Made by a program: the position numbers and the translations under genes
Shown: in pieces, positions 42,649-51,916 of the stretch
How positions within the stretch are numbered: the stretch's first letter is position 1
Layout: each line of letters opens with the position of its first letter
Notes under the pieces: generated by a model
Databases searched by the model: none
What the model was told of the DNA's origin: nothing
What the model saw: the letters and a program-made list of their open reading frames with translations, nothing else
Assembly: GCA_963701385.1 (NCBI GenBank)
Contig: CAVOZW010000027.1
Coordinates: forward strand, 124,001-188,000
Direction: 5' to 3'
DNA: 64,000 nt
Origin: B30-G6 sp963701385
Lineage (GTDB): Bacteria > Desulfobacterota > Desulfobacteria > Desulfobacterales > B30-G6

Positions 42649-44422
42649 ATGATCGATTCCGATAAAATCATCAACACCCTGATCCTTCTAGGATCTGATC
42701 CGATGATAGTAGCGTTGGCCATTATTGTGGCCACTTTTATTTTGGAGGATGCCGCAACAATCGCAGCCGCCATGCTGGCTTCAGATGGTGTGCTGCCGGT
42801 ATATCTGGCGATAATAGCGTTGATAACGGGTATTGTACTGGGAGATGTGGGACTTTACGGTCTCGGCCGTTTGTCCACAAAGAGTCCCTGGGTTCGTCGT
42901 TTGCTTCAGCGACGGAGGGCCATTGATGTGCGCAACTGGATGGTGCCTCGTATTTTTCCCATGGTATTCGCTGCACGCTTCATACCGGGTTCACGGTTGC
43001 CCTCTTACACGGCTTCAGGACTGTTCGGTCTTCCTTTTGGGCGCTTTGCCATGGCAGCCTTTCTGGCGGTGACCCTGCAGACATCGCTGCTCTTTACATT
43101 GATGATTTACTTCGGTATCTATTTTCGGGATCGGCTGGGAGGGTGGCGCTGGGTTCTGGCAGGGGGGGTCGTATTGGTTATCATCGGTATTTCACGACGC
43201 TATCGACGCGCTCTTCCGTCATCAAGCCATTTGAAGGGCAGCAGATCCAACTCCAGAAAAACACAGTGGCCGACAAAGCACCAGAGAACAACAAACAAAG
43301 AACTGAATGGACCAAAAATAGTGGCCGGTATTCCAGGAATGCCGCCCATCGATCTCAATCAACCACCGCTATCCTTTTACGAATTCTGGCCGACCTGGTT
43401 GTTTTACATTCCCATTGCCCTGACATGGGGAGTGCTCGCACTTCGCTACCGCTCCATTACCCTGCCGACAGTGGCAAATCCCTTGTTTCCGGAGGGAGAT
43501 TTAACAGGTGAGTCCAAGTCAAAGATATTGGACCTCGTCCTGCCTGAGGGGAAAAAATGGTTCGCCCGGCATGTCACCTTGAATCGATCTCATCCATCCG
43601 GGGCCGTTGTGGCAGACATACAACGTACAATGACACGATTATCTGAAGCAGGGATTTCTTTTCCCGTGGTTTCCAAACCTGACATAGGGTGCCGTGGCGT
43701 AGGTGTAAGACTGTCCAAAAATGAAAAAGAATTGGCCGATTACATGGCCAACTTCCCCCCCGGTCAAACGATTTTATTTCAGGAATACATTCCCTACGAA
43801 CCGGAAGCGGGTATATTTTATATTTGCCTTCCTGGTGAGTCAAAAGGGTTTATTTTTTCGATCACTCTAAAGTATTTTCCCCGTGTCATCGGTGACGGAC
43901 GATCGACACTGAGAGAATTGATCGAAAAGGATCCACGGGCAGGCCAGAATCAAGCAGGTCTATTTACCAAGACATGCCAGCCAGTTGGAAAGGGTGCTTC
44001 CTGCGGATGAAACTTTCAGACTCAATTTTGCCGGCAGCCACAGTCGCGGGACAATTTTCCGTAACGGTAATGCCTACATTACGCAGACCCTATGTGACAC
44101 CTTCGATAAAGTGGCCAAAACGGTCCCTGGGTTCTATTTTGGGCGATTCGATGTTCGCTTTCCCGATTTTAAAGCACTGCAGAGGGGAGAAGATTTTAAA
44201 ATAGTCGAAATCAACGGTGCCGGCGGGGAGGCCACCAGCATTTGGGACAGCGCCACCTCGCTAGGGGACGCGTATCGAACCCTCATCCGTCAGTGGTCCC
44301 TGCTCTTCAGAATAGGGGACTTAAACCGTGCCAGAGGCTTTCGGCCCGTTAGCCTGGCAACCCTTTTCCGAAACTATCGCCTGGAAAAAAAATTATCGAA
44401 GAAGTATCCATTGACCGAATAA
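42649..44422 (+). pseudogene. DedA-like / ATP-grasp fusion, interrupted by a frameshift
   Basis: The first frame (42649-44010) begins with a DedA/SNARE-associated membrane domain (residues about 15-190, with EDAATIAAAMLASDG and FAARFIPGSRLPSY), a polar linker, another pair of hydrophobic segments with LNQPPLSFYEFWP, and the first half of an ATP-grasp-like domain (PVVSKPDIGCRGVGVRL, ILFQEYIPYEPEAGIFY). The second frame (43985-44422) holds the remainder, with FRLNFAGSHSRGTIF, GRFDVRFPDF and KIVEINGAGGEAT, which carries the metal-binding E-x-N. One shift near 43955-43985 separates them. Joined, it is about 590 residues: a membrane protein with a cytoplasmic ligase. It may be a recent mutation or a sequencing error. 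The joint function is unknown. Confidence 0.75.
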
Positions 44423-44560
44423 ATGTGCACCAAGGGTTTTTTAAAGCCTTGTGATAAATAGAGTAGCCCCTTTTGAGCGCAGGCGGAACCTTAGGTTGAC
44501 AAATGCCGCCTAGCTGCCGATGGAATGGCTCAATCATAAGATCCCAAACAGGAGCCAAGC

Positions 44561-46411
44561 ATGCCGAAGTTCATTGATTTGCAGAATACCGTCGATCATC
44601 CAGCGGCTCGGATGCTCATTAAAGTATTCCAAAAACCCTTGGAGCGTATACTGGCCCTGGATCGATTGAATGAGTTGTATGCCATTCTCCAGGAAAGATT
44701 GGAAAAGGGTCTTCAGGAGACTTCCGTATTTGATACGATTCTGGACGTGTTGGATGTTCAATATGATACAAAAAAACATGCCCTTGAAGAGATTTCCAAC
44801 CAGGGTCCGCTTGTGCTCGTATCGAATCACCCTTTTGGTGCCATCGAGGGAGTTATTGCGGGTTCCCTGTTATTAAAAGCCAGACCCAACGGTCGTATCC
44901 TCGGCAATTATCTGCTGAATCGTGTTGCCGGTCTTCGCGAATACATCATCGCGGTGGATCCTTTTGAGAACCCTGGTATATCAACAACCAACCTGAAAGG
45001 ATTGAAGCAGTGTCTCCACTGGTTGAGGCAGGGAAATGCACTGGTCACATTTCCGGCTGGAGAGGTTGCCAGCTATCGACTCACCAAAGGACGCGTGGTT
45101 GAACCGGCCTGGGCGTCACATATCGGCGCACTTGTCAGACTTTCCAAGGCGACGGTGCTACCCCTGTATTTCCCTGGGAGAAACAGCGTTTTCTTCATGC
45201 TGGTGGGACTGCTACACCCCCGTTTTCGAACGGCCATGTTGGTCCGGGAGTTGATCAAAAAAACCGGAAAACGCCTGACCGTCCACATCGGAAGACCGGT
45301 TTCATGGCAATATCTTCGTCGTTTTTCCACAGATGAAGCGCTTACGGGGTGCCTGCGACTGAAGATGGAAATCCTTAAGATTCGGGATCAAAAGCACCCG
45401 TTCGTTAGCCAACGTTTACATGTTCGTCATAAAGCAGAGCCGTCCTTGCAACCATTGATCGATCCCATCCCCATATCTCTTTTGAAAAAGGAAATAGGAC
45501 ATCTTCCCAAAGGTCAGCTACTGTTTGAGAGAGGCGATTTTAGAGTATTTATCGCAAACAGCACCCAGATACCCCATCTGATGAATGAGATCGGCCGCTT
45601 GAGGGAATTAACCTACCGCGATGTTGGAGAAGGGACCGGTCGTTCCCTGGATCTGGATCGCTTTGATGCTTATTATCTGCATCTCTTTTTATGGAACCAG
45701 ACGACATCAGAATTGATCGGTGCTTATCGAATGGGACTGGTAGACCAAATCATAAGCACCAAGGGCCAAAAGGGTTTATATACCAACGCCCTTTTCCGTT
45801 TTGCGCCGGGGTTTATGGATTATTTGGATGGCGCCATCGAGGTCGGACGTTCTTTTGTAAGGCCCGAATACCAGAGAAAATTCAACAGTCTTATATTGAT
45901 CTGGCGAGGGATCGGTGAATTTATCAGGCGAAATCCACGCTATCGAATTTTGTTCGGGCCTGTCAGTATCAGCAGCGATTATCATGCGGTTTCTAGAACG
46001 CTGCTGGTAAAATTTCTTAAAGAGAATAAATTCAATAATGAACTGTCAACTTTTGTGTCTGCCCGGTGCCCATTTCGATCTCCATGGACCGATCACCTGG
46101 ATGAAACCTTGATGCAGGCCAACATACGCGATGTTGAAGACATTTCGTTTATCATTTCAGAAATTGAAAATGACGGTAAAGGGATTCCCGTTCTATTGAA
46201 GCATTATCTCAAGTTGAACGGAAAATTACTCAGTTTCAATGTGGACAAGACGTTTTCCGGTGTGCTTGACGGATTGCTGTATGTGGATCTGCGTGAAACC
46301 GATCCCAAGATATTGAACCGGTTTATCGGAACCAAACACCCGGCGAACATTGCCCCTAGAAAGTGCTATGAAGCAGGAAAGGTTTGCTGGCATCACTCTC
46401 TCAAGCCATAA
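44561..46411 (+). CDS. olsF: OlsF-like bifunctional acyltransferase (ornithine lipid synthesis)
   Basis: This 616-residue protein joins two acyltransferases. The N-terminal half (about 60-280) is a PlsC/LPLAT O-acyltransferase with NHPFGAIEG (His90) and FPAGEVAS. The C-terminal half (about 300-560) is like OlsB/GNAT N-acyltransferases, with ELIGAYRMGL, EVGRSFVRPEYQ and RILFGPVSISSDYH. The same arrangement is known in OlsF, where the C-terminal domain N-acylates ornithine with a 3-hydroxy acyl chain and the N-terminal domain adds the second chain. Ornithine lipids replace phospholipids, often under phosphate limitation. A GGAG ribosome site is 6 bases before the ATG. The amine substrate could also be another amino acid. 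Confidence 0.75.
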   Translation: MPKFIDLQNTVDHPAARMLIKVFQKPLERILALDRLNELYAILQERLEKGLQETSVFDTILDVLDVQYDTKKHALEEISNQGPLVLVSNHPFGAIEGVIAGSLLLKARPNGRILGNYLLNRVAGLREYIIAVDPFENPGISTTNLKGLKQCLHWLRQGNALVTFPAGEVASYRLTKGRVVEPAWASHIGALVRLSKATVLPLYFPGRNSVFFMLVGLLHPRFRTAMLVRELIKKTGKRLTVHIGRPVSWQYLRRFSTDEALTGCLRLKMEILKIRDQKHPFVSQRLHVRHKAEPSLQPLIDPIPISLLKKEIGHLPKGQLLFERGDFRVFIANSTQIPHLMNEIGRLRELTYRDVGEGTGRSLDLDRFDAYYLHLFLWNQTTSELIGAYRMGLVDQIISTKGQKGLYTNALFRFAPGFMDYLDGAIEVGRSFVRPEYQRKFNSLILIWRGIGEFIRRNPRYRILFGPVSISSDYHAVSRTLLVKFLKENKFNNELSTFVSARCPFRSPWTDHLDETLMQANIRDVEDISFIISEIENDGKGIPVLLKHYLKLNGKLLSFNVDKTFSGVLDGLLYVDLRETDPKILNRFIGTKHPANIAPRKCYEAGKVCWHHSLKP

Positions 46412-46450
46412 TGAAACATTTCGTAGGATGTATTGCCACCCAGCAGGGCA

Positions 46451-46690
46451 TCAATGTTGCCTTGAATCTTCTGCCGTTTCCTTGTTCTTAAGCCAATTTT
46501 CCCAGTCATCGGCAGATGCCCAGGTGCTGATAACCAGATAAACATCAGGTCTGTCACTACTTTTCATGGTTTCACCTGAAATATACCCACTTTGAGCTGT
46601 CGCCAATGATCTCATCTCCATAAACAAATTTAACATTTTTCTGGATTTTTCCTGGGGAACGGTTCTTTTGATTAAGACTTTAATACTCAT
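46451..46690 (-). CDS. Small ABM-domain protein (antibiotic biosynthesis monooxygenase fold)
   Basis: This 79-residue ferredoxin-like protein starts with IKVLIKRTVPQEK and contains SGYISGETMKS and VYLVISTWASADDWENW, the pattern of the ABM (YgiN-like dimeric alpha/beta barrel) family. Members range from heme oxygenases to quinone monooxygenases, many with unknown roles. A strong GGAGG site is 4-8 bases before the ATG. It is convergent with the OlsF-like gene and follows the EamA gene by 67 bases. Confidence 0.8.
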   Translation of the reverse strand: MSIKVLIKRTVPQEKSRKMLNLFMEMRSLATAQSGYISGETMKSSDRPDVYLVISTWASADDWENWLKNKETAEDSRQH

Positions 46691-46757
46691 ACCTTCCTCC
46701 TATATTCAGTGAGTTTCAATAATAACGCATCCCATCAATCATCGAACAGGCCAGAAT

Positions 46758-47627
46758 TTATAATGCCGTGACAATGATACCGGCAATAGCTGTTAGCATT
46801 CCAAGCCCCTGCAGTTTCGTGATTCTGTCTTTCAAAAAAACAATGGCCAGGGTTATGGTCACTATCGATAAGGCAGAGGCTATCGGCGTAATCAATATGG
46901 CATCTCCGATCGTTAATCCGTAATTGACGACCGCGACCGCACCAGCTTCAATAATTCCCATGAATGCGACCATACATTTTGTCTTGGTGGTCACATTTGT
47001 TAACGCAAGCTCTCTATTTATGAAAAAGGAGAACAGCAGCAAGAAAATAATAATCCCGAGTTTCACAAAGAGGGTCGTTACTAGCCATCCAATTTCTTCG
47101 GATATAATCTCGCTAATGTTCCAAAAGACACCAAAGAAAAAAGCCCCTAGAACGGTTTCTTTGACACCTGATGAAAGTTGAAACCTTTGATTTTTAATAT
47201 CGTTCCAATTTAAGGATGCCAGCGTAACGCCAGAAATAATCATCAAGACGCCCAAGGACTGTAGGGAAGAAAGCCGCTGGCCCATAAAGACAAAAGCAAA
47301 CAGCATTGTAAATACAGCCCATAGATTCATGGTTGCGGCAACAATCGACACATTGCCTATCTCAAATCCTTTGAAAAAAAACAGGTACCCGGCAGAATAG
47401 ACAATTGCAGCGATTGGGATCAAAATGACGACCAGAATGGGGAACTTGAGATCAAATGCAAAAAAGAATATCAGCACCAGGACAGAAACTGAACCAGCCA
47501 GCTGTGACCAAAAGATAGCTTTAAAAGGTCCTATCTGTTTGGCATAAACACCTCCTAAAAAGTCGTATATTCCCCATCCTAACATACCTACCATTCCGAT
47601 CAATATGCTTAAGATGGCCGTACTCAT
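46758..47627 (-). CDS. EamA/DMT-family membrane transporter
   Basis: This 289-residue protein has ten hydrophobic segments in two five-segment halves (each an EamA repeat), with WGIYDFLGGVYAK near the start and ASLNWNDIKNQ between the halves. DMT exporters or importers move amino acids, nucleotides or drugs. This one begins a minus-strand run with the ABM protein after it. Its AT-rich codons differ from the neighbouring genes, and the flanks have no repeats. The substrate cannot be read from sequence. Confidence 0.85.
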   Translation of the reverse strand: MSTAILSILIGMVGMLGWGIYDFLGGVYAKQIGPFKAIFWSQLAGSVSVLVLIFFFAFDLKFPILVVILIPIAAIVYSAGYLFFFKGFEIGNVSIVAATMNLWAVFTMLFAFVFMGQRLSSLQSLGVLMIISGVTLASLNWNDIKNQRFQLSSGVKETVLGAFFFGVFWNISEIISEEIGWLVTTLFVKLGIIIFLLLFSFFINRELALTNVTTKTKCMVAFMGIIEAGAVAVVNYGLTIGDAILITPIASALSIVTITLAIVFLKDRITKLQGLGMLTAIAGIIVTAL

Positions 47628-47748
47628 GCGTGTCGTGGACCTTTGATTGATTCATTTGTTTGCGAAGTCTAATCGTGGTTGCCAGCCCTGGGCGGTCAAG
47701 GCTTCTTTTCAGCTTGCTGCAAAGACGCTTCAACAATACTGGCGGCCG

Positions 47749-48072
47749 CTATTTGTTCTTCGTCGATGGGTTCTCTATTTTTATTGGTAGCGAATCGGGA
47801 TTGTATCGTGATCGCATCAAGCGCCACTGTTCAATTCTAGTTTTTCTTAATTTGATAGGATCTTTCCAGCCATTGGATTGCACACCATAGCCATTTCTCA
47901 ATTTCATGCTCAAATTTTTGTCTCTATCCGAAACCGTTTGCTCATAGGTTGATTTGTCAACGGCATTGCCATCAAAATCATAAAAAATAGTATTGCCAAA
48001 TACAAATGCGGCTGGATAAATCAAAACAAAAAAAAGGATACTGAAAAAAATGATCAACCGTGTGTTTTTCAT
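47749..48072 (-). CDS. Small exported protein, 107 aa
   Basis: This protein has a signal or anchor at the N-terminus (about 5-27, ending FVFGNTIFY) and a charged remainder (FDGNAVDKSTYEQTVSDRDK, RIEQWRLMRSRYNPDSLP). It is not recognised. The ATG has GAGGTGA eight bases upstream; GTG nine bases earlier is also in frame but overlaps that site. It stands alone. Confidence 0.55.
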   Translation of the reverse strand: MKNTRLIIFFSILFFVLIYPAAFVFGNTIFYDFDGNAVDKSTYEQTVSDRDKNLSMKLRNGYGVQSNGWKDPIKLRKTRIEQWRLMRSRYNPDSLPIKIENPSTKNK

Positions 48073-48243
48073 GCTTGTCACCTCGATGTCTTGATGAATA
48101 GTTTAGATTCAGTGTTACAGCCCCTTTTCTAAACGACAGCTGTGATGATACTATCTGAAGCTTATCATAGAAGCTACCCGTTTTTCAAGATTTGGTCGCT
48201 TGTGATCAGATATCATCTTTGATCGTTCCCTTATCCCGACACC

Positions 48244-48939
48244 CTAATAGCGCAGTCCCTTCCAGATAAAATAGAGCCCCACCACCATCATCAGCAGCGC
48301 GCCGAGCTGGTAGACCTTTTCCCGATGCCGCAGCCAACGCAGATCCGTGAGTCTCGATACGAGAAAAAGTGCGGGTATGGTGCCGAGGCCAAAACTGGTC
48401 ATGAGACCCGCCCCGGAAAGCACGCCGCCCAGGGTGTTGTCTGCCTCCATTCCGGAACGGGCGGCAGCAAGCAGGGCCGTGTAAACCGGTCCGCAGGGCA
48501 GCAGCCCCAGAAGCAGTCCGAGAGGCAGGTACATCAGCGAGCGTTTCTTTTTGTGCAGCAGCTTCGTAAAGATCTTGGTGATGAACGTGCCGATAGGCGG
48601 CGCGGCGCGAAAAATGACACTGCTGCGGATCCAGCCGGTCATTGCCAGACCCATCAGCGTGATGATGACACCAGCAGCCACCATGACCCCTTTCTGCAGG
48701 CCGTCGATGCTTTCCGCAAAGCGTGTAAAAGAGGCCATACCACCGACGACCGCACCCAGGAGTCCATAGGTCAATGTTCGGCCGACATTGTAAAACAGGT
48801 GCGGCCAGACCGACGGGCCGCCTTTCAATTGCAGCGAGAGCGATATGACGATGGGCCCGCACATGCCGATACAGTGCCCGAAACCGACAGTCACACCGGT
48901 TGTAAAAAACAGAATATAGATGGAATTAGTAGACAACAT
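48244..48939 (-). CDS. TauE/SafE-like (UreH-type) membrane protein, possible metal transporter
   Basis: This 231-residue protein has six hydrophobic segments and the features of the UreH-like branch (COG2836): GFGHCIGMCGPIVISLS at the first segment and LGLLLGLLPCGPVYTAL in the middle. The cysteine pairs C-I-G-M-C and P-C-G-P suggest metal or thiol chemistry. Relatives lie near cbb3 maturation or copper genes in other bacteria. The frame is open upstream, but those codons overlap the preceding gene in another frame; the ATG at 48939 overlaps its stop by 14 bases, so the two are coupled. Confidence 0.8.
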   Translation of the reverse strand: MLSTNSIYILFFTTGVTVGFGHCIGMCGPIVISLSLQLKGGPSVWPHLFYNVGRTLTYGLLGAVVGGMASFTRFAESIDGLQKGVMVAAGVIITLMGLAMTGWIRSSVIFRAAPPIGTFITKIFTKLLHKKKRSLMYLPLGLLLGLLPCGPVYTALLAAARSGMEADNTLGGVLSGAGLMTSFGLGTIPALFLVSRLTDLRWLRHREKVYQLGALLMMVVGLYFIWKGLRY

Positions 48940-49372
48940 TGAAGGTGAACACGACCGTGCCGATATCCGGCAGGTTGACCATGGCCTGCCAGATGGTCTT
49001 TCCACTGGGGCAGCGGACAATCACACCCTGGCCTTCGTAGGTGGCGGCACCATTTTGCTTGAGGATTACCCGATTCGGCCCCATTTTCATGCCGGGCATG
49101 CCCAAATCGATGAAAGGCGTCTGGGAGAGCGGTTCACCACTGATTTTCACCTGGAAGGTCAGGTCCTTCATCGCTTCCACCGGTTTGGGCAGAATTTCCA
49201 GTTGGACGGTTCTGCCCTTGATCTGCTTCTGACAGCTGCCTGACTGGATGTCGCAGTCCAATTTGATTTCCCCTGCCAGGGCTGAGCCTGGAAAGACTAG
49301 CGAAAAAAGAACAAGATCGATAAACAGGATCCCGGCCCAGATCAATTTAGGTTTGATATTGCTTAGGTTCAT
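48926..49372 (-). CDS. YtkA-like periplasmic protein
   Basis: This 148-residue protein has a signal segment (about 11-33, ending GSALAGEI) and an immunoglobulin-like beta domain. The core has FIDLGMPGMKMGPNRVIL and AATYEGQGVIVRCPSG, like YtkA/FixH-type domains in which Met residues may bind copper. Mature Cys residues (LDCDIQSGSCQKQ, VRCPSG) might form a disulfide or bind metal. It is encoded just before, and coupled to, the TauE/SafE-like protein, which suggests a two-protein copper or cbb3-maturation module; this is inference. Confidence 0.7.
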   Translation of the reverse strand: MNLSNIKPKLIWAGILFIDLVLFSLVFPGSALAGEIKLDCDIQSGSCQKQIKGRTVQLEILPKPVEAMKDLTFQVKISGEPLSQTPFIDLGMPGMKMGPNRVILKQNGAATYEGQGVIVRCPSGKTIWQAMVNLPDIGTVVFTFNVVY

Positions 49373-49444
49373 AGGTCGCTCCTAGTTTCACCCCACCAGT
49401 TTTCGAGCAATTAGCATTCGTTGCACCTTGGCGCCGTCAAGCGA

Positions 49445-49602
49445 CTACTTGGCTGTCAAGCGGATGACGCCGTCTATCCGGATGGTTTCCCCGTTCAGCA
49501 TCGCATTTTCGACGCAGCAGAAGCTGTATTGATCACCACTCCCTTTGCGCCATCCTGGTTGGGCGTATTTAAAACCATTTTGGCCCACGGGACCAGACAT
49601 GG
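49445..49602 (-). pseudogene. Decayed 3-hydroxyacyl-CoA dehydrogenase (SDR) remnant
   Basis: Two pieces of a short-chain dehydrogenase of the HSD10 type remain on the minus strand in different frames. The first (about 49525-49602) reads KMVLNTPNQDGAKGVVINTA, the middle strand before the catalytic Ser. The second (49445-49515) reads ENAMLNGETIRIDGVIRLTA followed by a stop, the C-terminus. The catalytic Tyr-x-x-x-Lys part between them is gone. It lies just downstream of the liv/acyl-CoA ligase genes, which fits a former fatty or aromatic acid degradation operon. Confidence 0.65.
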
Positions 49603-49624
49603 TTTTTTCATTTCTGGCTTTGTT

Positions 49625-50419
49625 CTAACCTAGCCATCGCTTGCGACGCTTGTAATGTTTGACATTACGATAACTTCTCCGACCGCCGGACAGATTCAGG
49701 CCAAGATAGAATTCCTTGATGTCTTCATTTTGAAGCAGTTCCTGGGCTGTTCCGTCCAGAACAATGCGCCCGTTTTCCAAAATGTAGGCATGTTGAGCGA
49801 TGGAAAGTGCTATCTTGACATTCTGTTCCACCAACAGGAGGGTTATTTTTTGCTTTTCATTGAGATCTTTCAGTACCTGAAATATTTCCTTGACCAGTCG
49901 TGGGGAAAGCCCCAGGGAAGGTTCATCGAGAATCATCAACTTTGGTCGGGCCATAAAAGCCCGACCCACCACAAGCATTTGCTGTTCACCACCGGAAAGG
50001 TACCCGGAAGTGTTGTTGCGCAGTTTCTCCAAAATCGGGAAGTAGTCGTAGACCAGATCGATATCCTTCCTGACTGCCTCGATATCATTACGCAAATGGG
50101 AGCCCACCAGCAGATTTTGCTCCACAGAGAGATGCTCCAGCACCTTTCGGCCTTCAACAACCTGCACAATACCAAGCCTTACGATCTCTGTGGGATCCAG
50201 CTGTTCGATCCGGCGTCCCTGGAAGAGGATCTGACCCCGGGTGACTTCCCCCTCTTCAGAATGTTCAAGGCCGGAAATACATTTCAGGGTGGATGTCTTT
50301 CCGGCACCATTGGCCCCGAGGAGGGCCACGATGCCCCCCTCGGGAACCTGCAAGGATACGCCTTTCAATACCAGGATGACTTTATTGTAAATCATTTCGA
50401 CATTGTTCAGCTCCAACAT
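49625..50419 (-). CDS. livF: Branched-chain amino acid-type ABC ATPase LivF
   Basis: This 264-residue ATPase has Walker A LLGANGAGKTST, signature YLSGGEQQMLVVGRAF, Walker B LMILDEPSLGLSP and switch LLLVEQNVKIA, all typical of LivF. A long basic C-terminal tail (SGGRRSYRNVKHYKRRKRW) is unusual. The frame is open further upstream, but GGAGGT directly before ATG 50419 fixes the start. It pairs with LivG, encoded at the start of the cluster. Confidence 0.9.
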   Translation of the reverse strand: MLELNNVEMIYNKVILVLKGVSLQVPEGGIVALLGANGAGKTSTLKCISGLEHSEEGEVTRGQILFQGRRIEQLDPTEIVRLGIVQVVEGRKVLEHLSVEQNLLVGSHLRNDIEAVRKDIDLVYDYFPILEKLRNNTSGYLSGGEQQMLVVGRAFMARPKLMILDEPSLGLSPRLVKEIFQVLKDLNEKQKITLLLVEQNVKIALSIAQHAYILENGRIVLDGTAQELLQNEDIKEFYLGLNLSGGRRSYRNVKHYKRRKRWLG

Positions 50420-50525
50420 CGATGACCTCCTATAATGGTAAGCGACGAAATCACTGATTTTCAGAAAGGTTTCCTTGCCATAGGCTTGTTTATTTGCGTT
50501 CAAAGATTGATTTTTCTACCAGGCG

Positions 50526-51764
50526 TTAATCTTTTTTTACCCAGCTGGGGATATCCGGTACTTGTATCCAGTCATTGCTGACGAGAATTTGCTTGCCGTC
50601 TTTTACGGTCGTGGCTTTTACTCTGAGATCTTTTGTGGAAAAAGGCGCCTCTTTGGTAAAGGTCAGGGTTGGCACCAGTCCAAGCAGATCCTCCTCCGTA
50701 AAGGGCTTGACATACATGGCATTATACATGGCTTCACCGGTAATGTTCTCCGGGCCCACCATTTCCGCCGCCCGCTCAACCGCCCGCAATGTCAGCACCT
50801 CCATGATGGCCGCCTGAACCGCGACAATGCTCCACTTGTTGTCCAGACCGAGTTTCTTGCAATACTCGGCGTAAATCTTGGCTCCCGGCACACTCAGGTC
50901 AACGGCCGGATCCACGCTCCCGGAATCATAATGCCCTTCGAGAAGATTGATGTCCTTGGATGCCATGGTCGACATCTGGATGCCGTCATGGGTAGCGCCG
51001 ACAACGGGTATGTGAATCCCCAACTCTTTTTGAGCCTTGATGGCCCCGATCACATGGGTGGTGTTGGTGGAAATCCAGATGAAATCCGGATTTTTTCGCG
51101 ACAAGCGCCGGACTTCACTCATAAGGGAGACCGGTTTCATCTGTACCCATTCGACACCCACCAATTCAGCCCAGGGTGTAACCTTGCAGAACGATTCCAG
51201 GCCATCGATCATATCCACATATGCGGGTGACACCTTGGAATTGATGGCCCCGATTTTGATGGGTCGGTCTTTTATCTGGTTTTGATGAACCCAGTTAAAA
51301 AAACCTGCGGCTTCATGGGCGTATGTCGGCCGTGGTTGAAACACCCACATATTCGGCAACCAGATGAATCCATAGGTTGCCGTCGACATGATTAGCGGCA
51401 CCTTATCATTGGGCAGGCGTTTCATCAGGGCGGCCACATCCGGCCCGCCGAGCCCCATGTGAGCGATGGGTTTGTCACCGGTCAGGATGCCGGGCCAGGT
51501 ACTGGCGACAACGCTGGGATCATAACGCATATCGTAGGCCTTGCTTTTCAAGGTAATACCAAGTTCCTTGCCCTTGGTTTCGTTCCACCAGGTGAAAAAG
51601 GCCTGACGGGACGTTTCGAAGGGCGGCATGATAACTGCGTAAGGACCGGTGTAATCCACCGAGCAGGTCACGGTATACTCGGCAGCCGTTACCGACGAGG
51701 TCACCAAAACCATTGCCAGCACAATCCCTAACAGAATCGTAATTACGCTGTTTTTTGTACCCAT
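50526..51764 (-). CDS. livK: Periplasmic substrate-binding protein of the liv-type transporter
   Basis: This 412-residue type I periplasmic binding protein has a signal peptide (about 1-30, ending SVTAAEY) and two alpha/beta lobes. Marks include SVDYTGPYAVIMPPFE at the start and IWISTNTTHVIGAIKAQ in the middle. Family members in such clusters bind branched-chain amino acids, amides or aromatic and fatty acids. A GGAGAG site is 7 bases before ATG 51764; the upstream open frame lacks one. The binding specificity is not certain. Confidence 0.85.
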   Translation of the reverse strand: MGTKNSVITILLGIVLAMVLVTSSVTAAEYTVTCSVDYTGPYAVIMPPFETSRQAFFTWWNETKGKELGITLKSKAYDMRYDPSVVASTWPGILTGDKPIAHMGLGGPDVAALMKRLPNDKVPLIMSTATYGFIWLPNMWVFQPRPTYAHEAAGFFNWVHQNQIKDRPIKIGAINSKVSPAYVDMIDGLESFCKVTPWAELVGVEWVQMKPVSLMSEVRRLSRKNPDFIWISTNTTHVIGAIKAQKELGIHIPVVGATHDGIQMSTMASKDINLLEGHYDSGSVDPAVDLSVPGAKIYAEYCKKLGLDNKWSIVAVQAAIMEVLTLRAVERAAEMVGPENITGEAMYNAMYVKPFTEEDLLGLVPTLTFTKEAPFSTKDLRVKATTVKDGKQILVSNDWIQVPDIPSWVKKD

Positions 51765-51916
51765 GATTCTCTCCTTTCTTTTTGTTATTGAGGTTTTGCT
51801 AGGTTTGAATAAAAATTCCCAGCTGATTGACAAAGATCCCGACGTACCGCGGTAGCGTCGTATGAACTCAATGAATGGATCAAGATCTTTCATTGGCGAA
51901 TGGCGTGTTCCGACCG

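Noticed and set aside
49421..49633. Plus-strand frame in the spacer before livF
   Set aside because: The minus strand of the same stretch reads as a decayed SDR, which explains the open frame.
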